From Metabacillus rhizolycopersici (GTDB taxonomy: Bacteria > Bacillota > Bacilli > Bacillales > Bacillaceae), in assembly GCF_020075705.1 (NCBI RefSeq), contig NZ_JAIQUM010000009.1, forward strand, positions 60,541-124,540: DNA of 64,000 nt, in the 5' to 3' direction. The stretch's first letter is position 1; each line of letters opens with the position of its first letter. This document shows positions 7,279-16,315 of the stretch, piece by piece. The notes under the pieces were generated by a model. It was given only the letters and a program-made list of their open reading frames with translations, was not told the origin of the DNA and did no database searches. The position numbers were made by a program, and so were the translations under genes.

Positions 7279-10020
7279 GTGAAAATTGCACCACTATTAC
7301 AGATAGTGAATCAAAATGCAAGTACAATTAAAACTAGCTTGAATTCAGAGACACTTAGTTTTAGTGACTTTTTAGTTATTAACCAAAAGGTTAAACAGTT
7401 ACCTAGTATGGGAAAACATGTGGAATCTTCCAAATCGCTTACTTTTCACAACATTTCAGATGAATTAACGCATTTTTTAGAAAATCTTTCATTAGATCAG
7501 GTTGAAATAAAGTCTAGATTGCACATAGATGATGAAGCTGATGGTACAGGATCAACTATGATTTCGCTTCTTGAAAATGAAATCAATGAGAGTCTAAGTC
7601 AAGCAAATTCAATTGATGAATTGATCGAAAAGACAATGTCATCGTCTTCAACTGTTGCAGTCCTATCTTTAGTAAAAGTAATAGAAGACATATCTAACGA
7701 ACAGAATGTCGACTTTACACCTTTTATTTCTAAGTTAAATCATCTGCTAGAACTTGAGTTTCCAAGTTATTCGAATAAAGACACCGTCCAATTTACCAGT
7801 ATGGTACAAGCAATTGATCAAATGGAGCCTAGGGATAAAGCATTGGTTGAAGGACAATTGTTGCTAGCTAATTGGACAGAAGGTAAAGATACAACTAGGA
7901 TACTTAATCTTGAAAAGTTATTAATCATAAATAATAGAATAACTGAAGTAAAACGAATGCCAATGCAAGAAATAATTGTGAAAAATGAGATCTTAAATGA
8001 GATTTTTGCTTTTTCCTCCGAGGAAAAGCTTGACTCTCGAATGGAGGATTTCTTTTGGGAAATTGATTTTACAACTTTGCAATTGATTATTAATAAAACA
8101 GTTAAAAGCATTTTTAATGATGCAATAATAGAACCTCAGGTAAATAATTTCGTTATCCAAGATCAATTTATGTCTATTGATTCAACAGAAATATCTAATG
8201 ATAATCGTCTACTGAATGATTTGCAAAATGAGAGTAAGAACCAGTCTTGGATAACTCAGAATAATCAGGTTGAAAATGAAGAAAATAATGAAATTTCTGT
8301 AATAAAAACACGTAAAGAAAACATAGAAGATCGGGAGTATACCCCCTCTTTCAAAACATTTGAGGCAACTATCCAAGATCAATTTATGTCCATTGATTCA
8401 ACAGAAATATCTAATGATAATCGTCTACTGAATGATTTGCAAAATGAGAGTAAGAACCAGTCTTGGATAACTCAGAATAATCAGGTTGAAAATGAAGAAA
8501 ATAATGAAATTTCTGTAGTAAAAACATGTAAAGAAAACATAGAAGATCGGGAGTATACCCCCTCTGCCAAAACATTTGAGGCAACGATAAATTTGTTATA
8601 TTCAGAACTAAATCAACTTAGTGAGACGTCAGGAATAGATCTTTCACATATACTTAAAGAATTTGTTAGTTTGTTAAATCAATACACTAGTAGTAATGAA
8701 GATAGTAAACAATTAGAGAAAAACGTACGGAATGATTTTACAAATAATATGAACATAATTGAGCAGGTACAAATGGGTCGTGAAACGTCTATCGATAGGA
8801 CATATACCCATCTCCACCGAATTCAAGAACCATTTGATTTAAAGACTGATCGATTGAAATCAAAGATAAGCTTAGAAACGGCACTCCCTTTTGACAGAAT
8901 CTTTGAGCAAAGAAAAGCAACGCCAATCATTGATAACATAATGGAAATTTCCAAAACAGTTGATGATGTAGCGGATGAACTTTCAGTTGATGTTAACGAA
9001 GTCTTTCCTGAGATTGAAAAAATCGGATATGATTTTTTGAATTTACCTAGTCTGAATCGTAATGACCAACAAATATCAAACGGTATTGTCCGAAATGAAG
9101 TTATTCGTCAAATAGTTCCACTTATGAAAAGTGTTCGCCAATTTATAAAAGGGGTCGAACTGCTGTCAACAGAGAAATCAATTGAATTAACTGAAATTTT
9201 TTCCAAAGTTGAAAATAGTCTTCAGACTGAGCTTTTTAAATTTGCACTGGAAGGTCAAAAAGTAACGTTGATTGATGACGTTCCTCATTTGTACGAGTTT
9301 TTAGTATCGAACTTGTCAAAACAGGATGGGAAATTAAAGGGCAAAATAAGTGAACAATTGTCAGCAGCTAATGAGACGGTTACGCCAAAGATAAATAATC
9401 CATTTGCCAGTCAAATTTTAACTGAAAATCCAATTGAATCTCTGAATCAACAAAGGATAAAGATGACTTATTCACAATTTCAATCTCGCGAACTGACAAA
9501 AAAGGTTGAAGGAAATGAAGAAAGGTTCACGATTCAAATAGATAAATTTATAACGAATCAAACAGGCACACCGTTGGAATTCACAAAAACAGAATTACCA
9601 ACGCGACAAGAATTCACCAATCAGCTTCTGAACGTATTTAAAACAAGCAAGTTTGCGCAATTACCAAATGGCGCAAATCGATTAGTCATTAAACTGAACC
9701 CTGATCATCTTGGTTCTTTAACAGTTAAGCTCGTCCAAAAAAACGGTGAAATGATTGCTCGAATTATGGCATCAACTGAATCAGCAAAAGAATTATTAGA
9801 CCACAGTGTGCATCAACTTAAACAAGTACTTCCTTCAGTTCAAATTGAAATCGAGCGCTTTGAAATTTTTACAGAGCCATTCTCAAGAGAATTGCGGGGG
9901 CAGTCAAATCATAAGGATAAAAATGAGAAAGAACATGAAGCAACTGATCATGAAGATGAACAAGAGAACGAAAAAAGCTTTATTGATTCATTAAACGAGG
10001 TATTCAATATAACTGTATAA
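7279..10020 (+). CDS. fliK: Flagellar hook-length control protein FliK
   Basis: FliK is the secreted ruler that measures hook length and switches export specificity through FlhB. GTG 7279 follows AAGGAGGTG. At 913 aa it is nearly twice the roughly 490 aa of B. subtilis FliK. The conserved C-terminal switch domain is intact at about residues 795-862, with NRLVIKLNPDHLGSLTVKL. The long N-terminal part is acidic, rich in N/Q/S/E and looks disordered. It contains a 72-residue tandem duplication at about residues 293-436, encoded by 8155-8586, at about 97% DNA identity. Such an in-frame expansion would lengthen the ruler. Identity is firm from the C-terminal domain and position. Confidence 0.93.
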   Translation: MKIAPLLQIVNQNASTIKTSLNSETLSFSDFLVINQKVKQLPSMGKHVESSKSLTFHNISDELTHFLENLSLDQVEIKSRLHIDDEADGTGSTMISLLENEINESLSQANSIDELIEKTMSSSSTVAVLSLVKVIEDISNEQNVDFTPFISKLNHLLELEFPSYSNKDTVQFTSMVQAIDQMEPRDKALVEGQLLLANWTEGKDTTRILNLEKLLIINNRITEVKRMPMQEIIVKNEILNEIFAFSSEEKLDSRMEDFFWEIDFTTLQLIINKTVKSIFNDAIIEPQVNNFVIQDQFMSIDSTEISNDNRLLNDLQNESKNQSWITQNNQVENEENNEISVIKTRKENIEDREYTPSFKTFEATIQDQFMSIDSTEISNDNRLLNDLQNESKNQSWITQNNQVENEENNEISVVKTCKENIEDREYTPSAKTFEATINLLYSELNQLSETSGIDLSHILKEFVSLLNQYTSSNEDSKQLEKNVRNDFTNNMNIIEQVQMGRETSIDRTYTHLHRIQEPFDLKTDRLKSKISLETALPFDRIFEQRKATPIIDNIMEISKTVDDVADELSVDVNEVFPEIEKIGYDFLNLPSLNRNDQQISNGIVRNEVIRQIVPLMKSVRQFIKGVELLSTEKSIELTEIFSKVENSLQTELFKFALEGQKVTLIDDVPHLYEFLVSNLSKQDGKLKGKISEQLSAANETVTPKINNPFASQILTENPIESLNQQRIKMTYSQFQSRELTKKVEGNEERFTIQIDKFITNQTGTPLEFTKTELPTRQEFTNQLLNVFKTSKFAQLPNGANRLVIKLNPDHLGSLTVKLVQKNGEMIARIMASTESAKELLDHSVHQLKQVLPSVQIEIERFEIFTEPFSRELRGQSNHKDKNEKEHEATDHEDEQENEKSFIDSLNEVFNITV
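8155..8586 (+). repeat. 216-bp in-frame tandem duplication in fliK
   Basis: Two copies, 8155-8370 and 8371-8586, run head to tail with no spacer. Reading them side by side I count six base differences in 216. Four codon changes alter the residue or are silent third-base changes (for example ATA to GTA, CGT to TGT, TTC to GCC). The period is exactly 72 codons, so the frame is kept. The high identity at DNA level indicates a recent duplication. Confidence 0.95.
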
Positions 10021-10032
10021 GGAGGGGAAATG

Positions 10033-10458
10033 ATGACATCAATTGATACGAGCTTATTATTATCGAACAAACCTAATACGGCGCGGACAGGTAATTCAAA
10101 TCTAGGAAAAGATGAATTTTTAAAAATCCTCATGACCCAATTGCAAAACCAAGATCCAATGAATCCAATGGAAGATAAAGAATTTATTGCACAAATGGCT
10201 CAATTCTCAACACTTGAACAAACGACAAATATGGCAAGTATGTTGGAAAAATTAATTAATACGCAAACACAAAATGATTCCATCTTAAAATACTCTGAAA
10301 TGATTGGCAAGAAAGTAGAATGGAAGAACGATGACGCAGAAAATGAAAGTGACATTGTAAAATCAATTAAACAAAGTGAAGGTGGCATCCTTCTTGAGCT
10401 TGAAAATGGAGAAGAGATCTCAAATGATTCTGTCATAAAAGTTAGTAAGCCTGATTAA
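10033..10458 (+). CDS. flgD: Flagellar hook assembly (cap) protein FlgD
   Basis: FlgD caps the growing hook and guides FlgE polymerisation. The product is 141 aa, similar to B. subtilis FlgD (formerly YlxG). The family signature FLKILMTQLQNQDPMNPM is at about residues 30-47 and is followed by FIAQMAQFSTLEQ. Two ATGs are adjacent (10030, 10033); 10033 gives better spacing to GGAGGGG (10021-10027). The carboxy part is short, without the fibronectin-like domains of enteric FlgD, as in other Bacillus. It is followed by an unusual 209-nt gap before flgE. Confidence 0.94.
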   Translation: MTSIDTSLLLSNKPNTARTGNSNLGKDEFLKILMTQLQNQDPMNPMEDKEFIAQMAQFSTLEQTTNMASMLEKLINTQTQNDSILKYSEMIGKKVEWKNDDAENESDIVKSIKQSEGGILLELENGEEISNDSVIKVSKPD

Positions 10459-10667
10459 TGTGTGTAAACAAATGACAGTTCGAATTGTTCAATTAAAAAA
10501 TGCTCAGCCGCTAAAGCCACAACTGCAATCAACAAGTAAAAAATAGAGCTTTACACTAACAGTAATGGAAAGCTTATGATCGATAAATAACTGAACCAGA
10601 AACAGAGGCCTGTAGCAGCGAAATGACAGAAGCAACTGATAGAATTAGCAAAGGGAGAGAATAATTA
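10459..10667. other. 209-nt non-coding gap between flgD and flgE
   Basis: No convincing gene is present. A 24-codon ORF (10472-10546, MTVRIVQLKNAQPLKPQLQS...) has no ribosome site. Many Bacillaceae carry a roughly 130-aa TIGR02530-family flagellar gene at this position; the gap may hold its decayed remains, but I cannot demonstrate similarity by eye. AAAGGGAGAG at the end is the flgE ribosome site. Confidence 0.4.
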
Positions 10668-12167
10668 ATGTTACGTTCACTATACTCTGGAATAAGTGGT
10701 ATGAAAAACTTTCAAACGAAGTTAGATGTAATTGGGAATAACATTGCCAATGTAAATACTTATGGATTTAAAAAATCACGTGTAACTTTTTCGGATTTAG
10801 TTAGCCAACAGATCGCAGGTGCAGCAGGGGCAACGCAAACAACTGCTGGTACGAACCCACAACAAATTGGACTTGGATCACAAATTAGCTCAATTGATAC
10901 AATTCACTCTTCAGGTGCAACACAAACTACTTCTAGAACACTAGATTTAGCATTATCTGGGGATGGGTTCTTTCCAGTTGGAACATTAACGGATTTAAGT
11001 AGAATTAATATTGACCAAGGAAATCAAATCGGTAACAACTTAATTATTGGTGTAATTGATGGCGCTGTTGACTTAAATTACACTAGAGCAGGAAATTTAT
11101 ATATGGATGATAAAGGTTACCTAGTAACAGCTGATGGGATGTATGTGATTGGTGAGGCTGGTGAAAAGACGGTTCCTTCAACACAAGCGATTCAAAAATC
11201 ACAAAATGCACTGAATTCGATTGGTAATTTCAGTACACCTTATGGAAATATGATGACAGGCTTAGAGGACATTTCAAAAGAAGCCAATGAATTACTCAAC
11301 GCATACCAAGAATATAATGACGCACAAACGAACTATCTCAAAAATGAATCACCTGCACAAGGTACACTATACAATTCGATGGTTAGCTCATATGGTGCAT
11401 TAACAACGATTCTTAATCAATTTACTCCTGCAGTAACGAATTTTTCGAACCTTGCAAATAATTTTAGGAACAGTATAACTACACTAAACGGAGGAGTTAC
11501 ACAATTTAATGGCAGTCAACCATTTGGAACAATCGTTAGAGAGTTTACAACAACTGTTTCTCCAATTGTAGGTCCTTTTACTGCTCCAGGACAGGGGACT
11601 GCAGTTCCTGATACAACTTTATCAACTATGAATACAGTCATCTCTAACTTAAATAGTTACATGATCGACTTGGAAAAAATCGGACAGTCTGTTGTGAATT
11701 TTGAAGGACTAGCAGAAGACCTGCAAAAACCACAATTCTCAAATAAATTAAGCGGAGAAGCAGGGTTAATTCAAATCCCATTAGATGCTCAAAGCTTTAG
11801 TATCGGATCAGATGGTACAGTAACTTTTGTAAATGCTAAAGGTGAATTGAACGTTGCTGGACAAGTTCGAATCGCGACTTTTTCCAATGCAAGCGGTTTG
11901 GAGAAAGTTGGAGGCAATTCATTTAGACAATCTGCAAACTCTGGATTGATTGATAAAAACAACAATGGCATTCAACTTGATGAATTATCTGTTGCAGGAG
12001 AAGATGGAGTTGCTTCAATCGTTGCCGGTGCATTAGAAATGTCGAATGTGGACTTATCAGAAGAGTTCACAGAAATGATCGTAGCTCAACGTGCATTCCA
12101 ATCAAATACAAAAATCATAACAACATCTGATGAAATTCTTCAAGAGCTCATGGGCTTAAAACGTTAA
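10668..12167 (+). CDS. flgE: Flagellar hook protein FlgE with large insertion
   Basis: Hook subunit, the universal joint between rod and filament. The N-terminus (MLRSLYSGISGMKNFQTKLD, then NNIANVNTYGFKKSRVTFSD) and C-terminus (LEMSNVDLSEEFTEMI, then AQRAFQSNTKIITTSDEIL) are canonical FlgE/FlgG ends. The protein is 499 aa, whereas the B. subtilis hook protein is about 264 aa. The extra length is a block at about residues 165-365 rich in N/T/S/Q with predicted helices, between DGMYVIGEAG and IPLDAQSFSIGSDG, plus a shorter loop at 104-137. The block would form an extra outer domain on the hook surface. There is no sign of frameshift. Confidence 0.9.
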   Translation: MLRSLYSGISGMKNFQTKLDVIGNNIANVNTYGFKKSRVTFSDLVSQQIAGAAGATQTTAGTNPQQIGLGSQISSIDTIHSSGATQTTSRTLDLALSGDGFFPVGTLTDLSRINIDQGNQIGNNLIIGVIDGAVDLNYTRAGNLYMDDKGYLVTADGMYVIGEAGEKTVPSTQAIQKSQNALNSIGNFSTPYGNMMTGLEDISKEANELLNAYQEYNDAQTNYLKNESPAQGTLYNSMVSSYGALTTILNQFTPAVTNFSNLANNFRNSITTLNGGVTQFNGSQPFGTIVREFTTTVSPIVGPFTAPGQGTAVPDTTLSTMNTVISNLNSYMIDLEKIGQSVVNFEGLAEDLQKPQFSNKLSGEAGLIQIPLDAQSFSIGSDGTVTFVNAKGELNVAGQVRIATFSNASGLEKVGGNSFRQSANSGLIDKNNNGIQLDELSVAGEDGVASIVAGALEMSNVDLSEEFTEMIVAQRAFQSNTKIITTSDEILQELMGLKR

Positions 12168-12224
12168 TAAGGGGGAAGGGGGCTGGCTTTATATTTTCAA
12201 TTCGTTTAGTCAGTCTCTCAATAT

Positions 12225-12446
12225 ATGATTCAATTAACAAGGTTAAATGGAAAAACATTTTCACTAAATGCATTATTTATTGAAGTCATTGAATCATTTC
12301 CTGATACAACGATTACTTTAACAAATGGACATAAATACGTTGTGAAGGAGACAGAACAAGAGGTTTGTAAAAAAATAGCTTCTTTTTATAGAGAGATAAA
12401 TGTTCTGTCGTTAAGAAAGGGCTCGGAGGTTTTGGACGATGAATAA
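12225..12446 (+). CDS. swrD: SwrD (FlbD family) flagellar motor power protein
   Basis: Small 73-aa protein of the FlbD family (B. subtilis SwrD, formerly YlzI), which is reported to raise motor power for swarming. The family core is clear: [19 protein letters not shown] at the N-terminus and [18 protein letters not shown] at about residues 25-42. ATG 12225 is the only plausible start, yet no Shine-Dalgarno is visible within 15 nt upstream; the purine-rich GGGGGAAGGGGG at 12170-12182 is about 43 nt away. It overlaps fliL by 8 nt. Confidence 0.9.
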   Translation: MIQLTRLNGKTFSLNALFIEVIESFPDTTITLTNGHKYVVKETEQEVCKKIASFYREINVLSLRKGSEVLDDE

Positions 12447-12867
12447 AAAGCTTTTAAGTATTATGCTTGTCATTATCGTTTCAATAACATTAATTGGTGT
12501 AACAGCACTCGTTGTCGTTATGAAATTTTTAGGAAACGAAGGGGATAATTCTGAACCCACTATTGAAGAAGTAGTAGCAGCATCTGTTGATATTCCAGAG
12601 ATAACGACTAATTTATCTAGTGGAAATATTGTACGCTTGTCTTTTAAGGTTGAAACAGATTCGAAGAAAGCAAAGGAAGAATTACAGCAACGAGAGTTTC
12701 AAATTCGAGATATTATCATTTCAGAATTGGCAAATATGAGTGCTGATCAGCTTGATGGTAAAGAAGGAATGGACAAACTGAAAGAAACAGTAAAAACGAA
12801 AACCAATGAACTAATGCATGGAGGCAAGGTCAATAAGGTTTATACCACTTCCTATATCCTTCAATAG
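12439..12867 (+). CDS. fliL: Flagellar basal body-associated protein FliL
   Basis: Single-pass membrane protein that surrounds the stator and supports torque. The 142-aa product has a transmembrane helix at about residues 5-29 and a periplasmic FliL domain with [20 protein letters not shown] and the ending [16 protein letters not shown] 12439 lies inside the swrD stop region and GGAGG is 9 nt upstream, so coupling is likely. A 159-nt gap without recognisable gene separates it from fliM. Confidence 0.93.
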   Translation: MNKKLLSIMLVIIVSITLIGVTALVVVMKFLGNEGDNSEPTIEEVVAASVDIPEITTNLSSGNIVRLSFKVETDSKKAKEELQQREFQIRDIIISELANMSADQLDGKEGMDKLKETVKTKTNELMHGGKVNKVYTTSYILQ

Positions 12868-13026
12868 TTAAAGATGTATTAGCGTCAAGATTAAAATGAA
12901 CAGAAAATTGAGCACTGCTACAAGTTCAACACGATGTTATCTCGCAAAACAGATCCGTTTGCCTACTTAGTCAAATGGATTTAATAGAAAACGGGTTCCG
13001 TCCCTTACCTTTAGGAGGTGAAAACT

Positions 13027-14025
13027 TTGGCAGGTGATATATTATCACAAAGTGAAATTGACGCCTTACTCTCTGCGATTTCAACAGGTGAGATGGATGC
13101 AGATGAGTTAAAGAAGGAAGAGTCGAGAAAAAAAGTAAAGGTGTACGATTTTAAAAGGGCTCTGCGTTTCTCAAAGGATCAGGTCCGTAGCCTGACCCGT
13201 ATCCATGATAACTTTGCTAGGTTATTAACGACATATTTTTCAGCACAATTAAGGACATATATCCAAATAATGGTTGGTTCAGTTGATCAATTACCATATG
13301 AAGAATTTATTCGTTCAATTCCGAAAATGACGGTATTAAATGTTTTTGAGGTTCAACCGCTTCAAGGAAGAATACTAATGGAAGTTAGTCCTAATATAGC
13401 ATACGCTATGATGGATCGGATTATGGGGGGAATTGGTGCCAGTGTTAACAAAATTGATACCCTGACCGAAATTGAAACGAAAATTATTTCGAATATTTTT
13501 GAAAAATCACTTGAAAATTACCAAGAAGCATGGGAATCAATCATTGAAATAGAGCCAATAATGGAAGAATTTGAAGTGAATCCACAATTTTTACAGATGG
13601 TGTCACCAAATGAAACCGTCGTTGTTATTTCATTAAACGTTCAAGTAGGCGAAGTAAGTGGAATGATCAATTTATGTATACCACATGTTGTTCTAGAACC
13701 GATTATCCCTAGATTATCTGCTCATTATTGGATGCAGTCTGATCGGAAGGAACCTAAGTCAATCGAAATTGAAGCTCTAAAATCACAGATTCAACTTGCT
13801 GATTTAACTGTTTCTGCAGAACTAGGATCGTCAGAATTATCAATTCAAGATTTTCTCCAACTACATCCTGGAGATGTCATTCAATTGGATAGTTCCATAG
13901 ATAAACCATTGGTGGTTAAAATAGGCGATAAGCCAAAGTTTATTGGGCAACCAGGGAAATTGAACAAAAAAATAGCGGTTCAAATTATTGACCACTTATC
14001 GAGAGGTGACGAAGATCGTGAGTAA
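13027..14025 (+). CDS. fliM: Flagellar motor switch protein FliM
   Basis: C-ring protein that binds phospho-CheY and transmits the switch signal to FliG. From TTG 13027 (AGGAGGTG six nt upstream) the product is 332 aa, the B. subtilis length; a GTG at 13018 overlaps the ribosome site and is unlikely. The N-terminal CheY-binding motif LSQSEIDALLSAI is at residues 6-18, the middle domain includes IMGGIGASVNKIDTLTEIE, and a C-terminal SpoA/FliN-like domain covers about 250-325. It overlaps fliY by 8 nt. Confidence 0.96.
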   Translation: MAGDILSQSEIDALLSAISTGEMDADELKKEESRKKVKVYDFKRALRFSKDQVRSLTRIHDNFARLLTTYFSAQLRTYIQIMVGSVDQLPYEEFIRSIPKMTVLNVFEVQPLQGRILMEVSPNIAYAMMDRIMGGIGASVNKIDTLTEIETKIISNIFEKSLENYQEAWESIIEIEPIMEEFEVNPQFLQMVSPNETVVVISLNVQVGEVSGMINLCIPHVVLEPIIPRLSAHYWMQSDRKEPKSIEIEALKSQIQLADLTVSAELGSSELSIQDFLQLHPGDVIQLDSSIDKPLVVKIGDKPKFIGQPGKLNKKIAVQIIDHLSRGDEDRE

Positions 14026-15214
14026 TGGAATGTTATCACAAGATGAAATCGATGCCCTATTAAAAGGAACAAGCGTTGATAAAGAAACTCCTGCAGAAAC
14101 GAAAGTGGAATACGTACTTAAGAATGAAGATTACTTCAATGCAATGGAAGAGGATGCAATCGGAGAAATTGGTAACATTTCATTCGGAAATTCTGCGACT
14201 GCATTATCAACACTGCTACAACAGAAAGTTGAAATTACGACACCAAGTGTCTCAGTTATCCAAAAGAGTAAGTTAGGTGATGAATTTCAACAGCCATATG
14301 TCGCGATAGAAGTAAATTATACAGCTGGCTTTTCTGGTAGCAATTTACTTGTTATTAAGCAAAGTGATGCAGCGATCATTGCTGATTTAATGATTGGTGG
14401 TGACGGGACGAATCCTGATGAAATGCTTGGTGACATTCAAATTAGTGCTGTCCAGGAAGCAATGAATCAGATGATGGGATCTGCGGCAACATCGATGTCT
14501 ACAATTTTTAATAAAAAAGTTGATATTTCACCACCAAGAGTCGAATTGCTGGAGGCTTATGCGACTGAAGGAACAAATTCAATCGCTGACGAAGATTTAC
14601 TGGCAAAAGTCTCATTTAGACTCAAAATTGGCAGACTTATAGATTCAAATATTATGCAATTATTACCATTATTATTTGCGAAGGATTTAATCAACGAGTT
14701 AATGAATCCAACACAAGAAGTTGTAGCTGAACCAAGCAGTGTGGTCCAACAATCAGATCCAGTTATGAAAGACACATACGCTCAGACAAATGATCATCAA
14801 CCAGAGACCGATCATGTTCAGCAGCAACACTATATGGAGCAGCCTGGACAACAGATGTACACAGCACCACAACCAACGAAACAGCAGCCGACCGTTGATG
14901 TCAAACCAGCAGAGTTTACTACATTTGAACAAGCTTCCTATCAACAACAAGAGATGCAAAATCTTGATATGTTACTCGATATACCTCTACAGGTAACAGT
15001 TGAATTAGGAAGAACAAAACGTTCTGTTAAAGAGATTCTTGAATTATCATCTGGTTCAATTATTGAACTTGATAAACTAGCTGGTGAACCAGTAGATATT
15101 TTAGTGAATAGCAAAATTGTCGCTAAAGGTGAAGTCGTAGTAATTGATGAAAATTTTGGTGTGCGTGTAACGGATATCGTCAGTCAAAAGGAACGCTTAA
15201 ATAAATTAAAATAA
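14018..15214 (+). CDS. fliY: Motor switch phosphatase FliY (FliN-type)
   Basis: In Firmicutes FliY replaces FliN in the C-ring and also dephosphorylates CheY-P. From GTG 14018 (AGAGGTG nine nt upstream) it is 398 aa. The N-terminal CheY-binding peptide MLSQDEIDALLKG is at 5-17. CheC-type active sites are EIGN at about 50-53 and EAMN in the second repeat. A Q/P/T-rich linker spans about 235-310, and a SpoA domain (VELGRTKRSVKEILELSSG) closes the protein. ATG 14030 is an alternative start but would cut the N-terminus close to the CheY-binding peptide. Confidence 0.94.
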   Translation: MSNGMLSQDEIDALLKGTSVDKETPAETKVEYVLKNEDYFNAMEEDAIGEIGNISFGNSATALSTLLQQKVEITTPSVSVIQKSKLGDEFQQPYVAIEVNYTAGFSGSNLLVIKQSDAAIIADLMIGGDGTNPDEMLGDIQISAVQEAMNQMMGSAATSMSTIFNKKVDISPPRVELLEAYATEGTNSIADEDLLAKVSFRLKIGRLIDSNIMQLLPLLFAKDLINELMNPTQEVVAEPSSVVQQSDPVMKDTYAQTNDHQPETDHVQQQHYMEQPGQQMYTAPQPTKQQPTVDVKPAEFTTFEQASYQQQEMQNLDMLLDIPLQVTVELGRTKRSVKEILELSSGSIIELDKLAGEPVDILVNSKIVAKGEVVVIDENFGVRVTDIVSQKERLNKLK

Positions 15215-15240
15215 TGAATTGAATTAGGAGTGGGAAAATT

Positions 15241-15606
15241 ATGGCACAAAGAATTATGATCGTTGATGATGCAGCATTTATGAGAATGATGATTAAAGAT
15301 ATATTAACGAAAAATGGATATGAGATTGTTGCAGAAGCAGCAGATGGGGCACAAGCAGTTGAAAAATATAAAGAGCACCAACCAGACCTTGTAACAATGG
15401 ATATTACAATGCCTGAAATGGATGGAATTGCAGCATTAAAAGAAATAAAGCAAATCAATCCAAACGCAAAAGTAATTATGTGCTCAGCGATGGGGCAACA
15501 AGCGATGGTTATTGATGCAATTCAAGCAGGTGCAAAAGATTTTATCGTTAAGCCATTCCAAGCAGACCGTGTTTTAGAGGCAGTTGGCAAAATACTAAGC
15601 AACTAA
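15241..15606 (+). CDS. cheY: Chemotaxis response regulator CheY
   Basis: Single-domain receiver that, when phosphorylated by CheA, binds FliM and FliY. The product is 121 aa. The acidic pair D9-D10, phosphoacceptor D54 in VTMDITMPEMDG, the switch serine/threonine in MCSAMG and lysine in FIVKPF are all present. RBS is TTAGGAGTGG. As in B. subtilis it sits between fliY and fliO inside the operon rather than with the other che genes. Confidence 0.97.
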   Translation: MAQRIMIVDDAAFMRMMIKDILTKNGYEIVAEAADGAQAVEKYKEHQPDLVTMDITMPEMDGIAALKEIKQINPNAKVIMCSAMGQQAMVIDAIQAGAKDFIVKPFQADRVLEAVGKILSN

Positions 15607-15619
15607 AGGTGGAGTGAAA

Positions 15620-16315
15620 TTGCTTCATAGAAATTACTTCATATTGATGTTAGTCGCGCTTATAACCTTTTCTCCGCAAGCCATGATAAAGATATTTGCG
15701 GAGGATGCAATTGATGAGAGTGAATATGGAAATTTAAATAAAGAGCAATCAGAAAAATCGAAAGATGGTAATCCGATTTCAAATGTTCAAGATGAAGAAT
15801 TAGAACCAAAAGCAGAAAATGATTCACTATCTGTTACAGCATTTGATTTTATTAAAATGTTCATTGCTTTAGCATTTGTGCTTATGTTGATTTACGTTCT
15901 ATTAAAGTTCGTCACAAAGCGGAACCAATTGTTTCAGCAAGGAAAGTCTATTGTCAATCTAGGCGGTACAAGTTTAGGCCAGAATAAATCAATTCAACTA
16001 ATTAAAGTAGGGAACAGGGTATTAGTAGTAGGTGTTGGAGAATCGATTTCATTACTGAAAGAAATTGAGAGCGAGCAAGAGAGAAAGAAATTCATTGAAG
16101 AATTTGAGTGGAAGCAAGAACAAGTTATGGTATCGAAAAATTTTTTACATACGTTAACAATGTTTGTTAATCAAAGCAAAAAGTTAAACAGGGTAACGAA
16201 GGATACACAATCATCATTTTCAACAACCTTCAAGGACCAATTGGAAAAGGTAAAGAAAGAGCGGACAAAACAGTTTGAGGAAGTTAAAAGAAAGGGTTTA
16301 AACAAGAATGAATGA
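15620..16315 (+). CDS. fliO: Flagellar export gate scaffold FliO (FliZ)
   Basis: FliO helps assemble the FliP ring of the export gate. From TTG 15620 (GGTGGAG five nt upstream) it is 231 aa. It has an N-terminal hydrophobic signal-like segment (FILMLVALITFSPQAMI), a polar region, a transmembrane helix at about 74-97 (FIKMFIALAFVLMLIYVLLK) and a basic cytoplasmic tail. This long form with a signal peptide is what B. subtilis calls FliZ. GTG 15614 is an alternative start but overlaps the ribosome site. It overlaps fliP by 8 nt. Confidence 0.9.
   Translation: MLHRNYFILMLVALITFSPQAMIKIFAEDAIDESEYGNLNKEQSEKSKDGNPISNVQDEELEPKAENDSLSVTAFDFIKMFIALAFVLMLIYVLLKFVTKRNQLFQQGKSIVNLGGTSLGQNKSIQLIKVGNRVLVVGVGESISLLKEIESEQERKKFIEEFEWKQEQVMVSKNFLHTLTMFVNQSKKLNRVTKDTQSSFSTTFKDQLEKVKKERTKQFEEVKRKGLNKNE

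Noticed and set aside
11954..11989. EF-hand calcium site in FlgE (DKNNNGIQLDEL)
   Set aside because: Spacing is off by one from the canonical loop (hydrophobic at 7, E at 11), so calcium binding is not supported.
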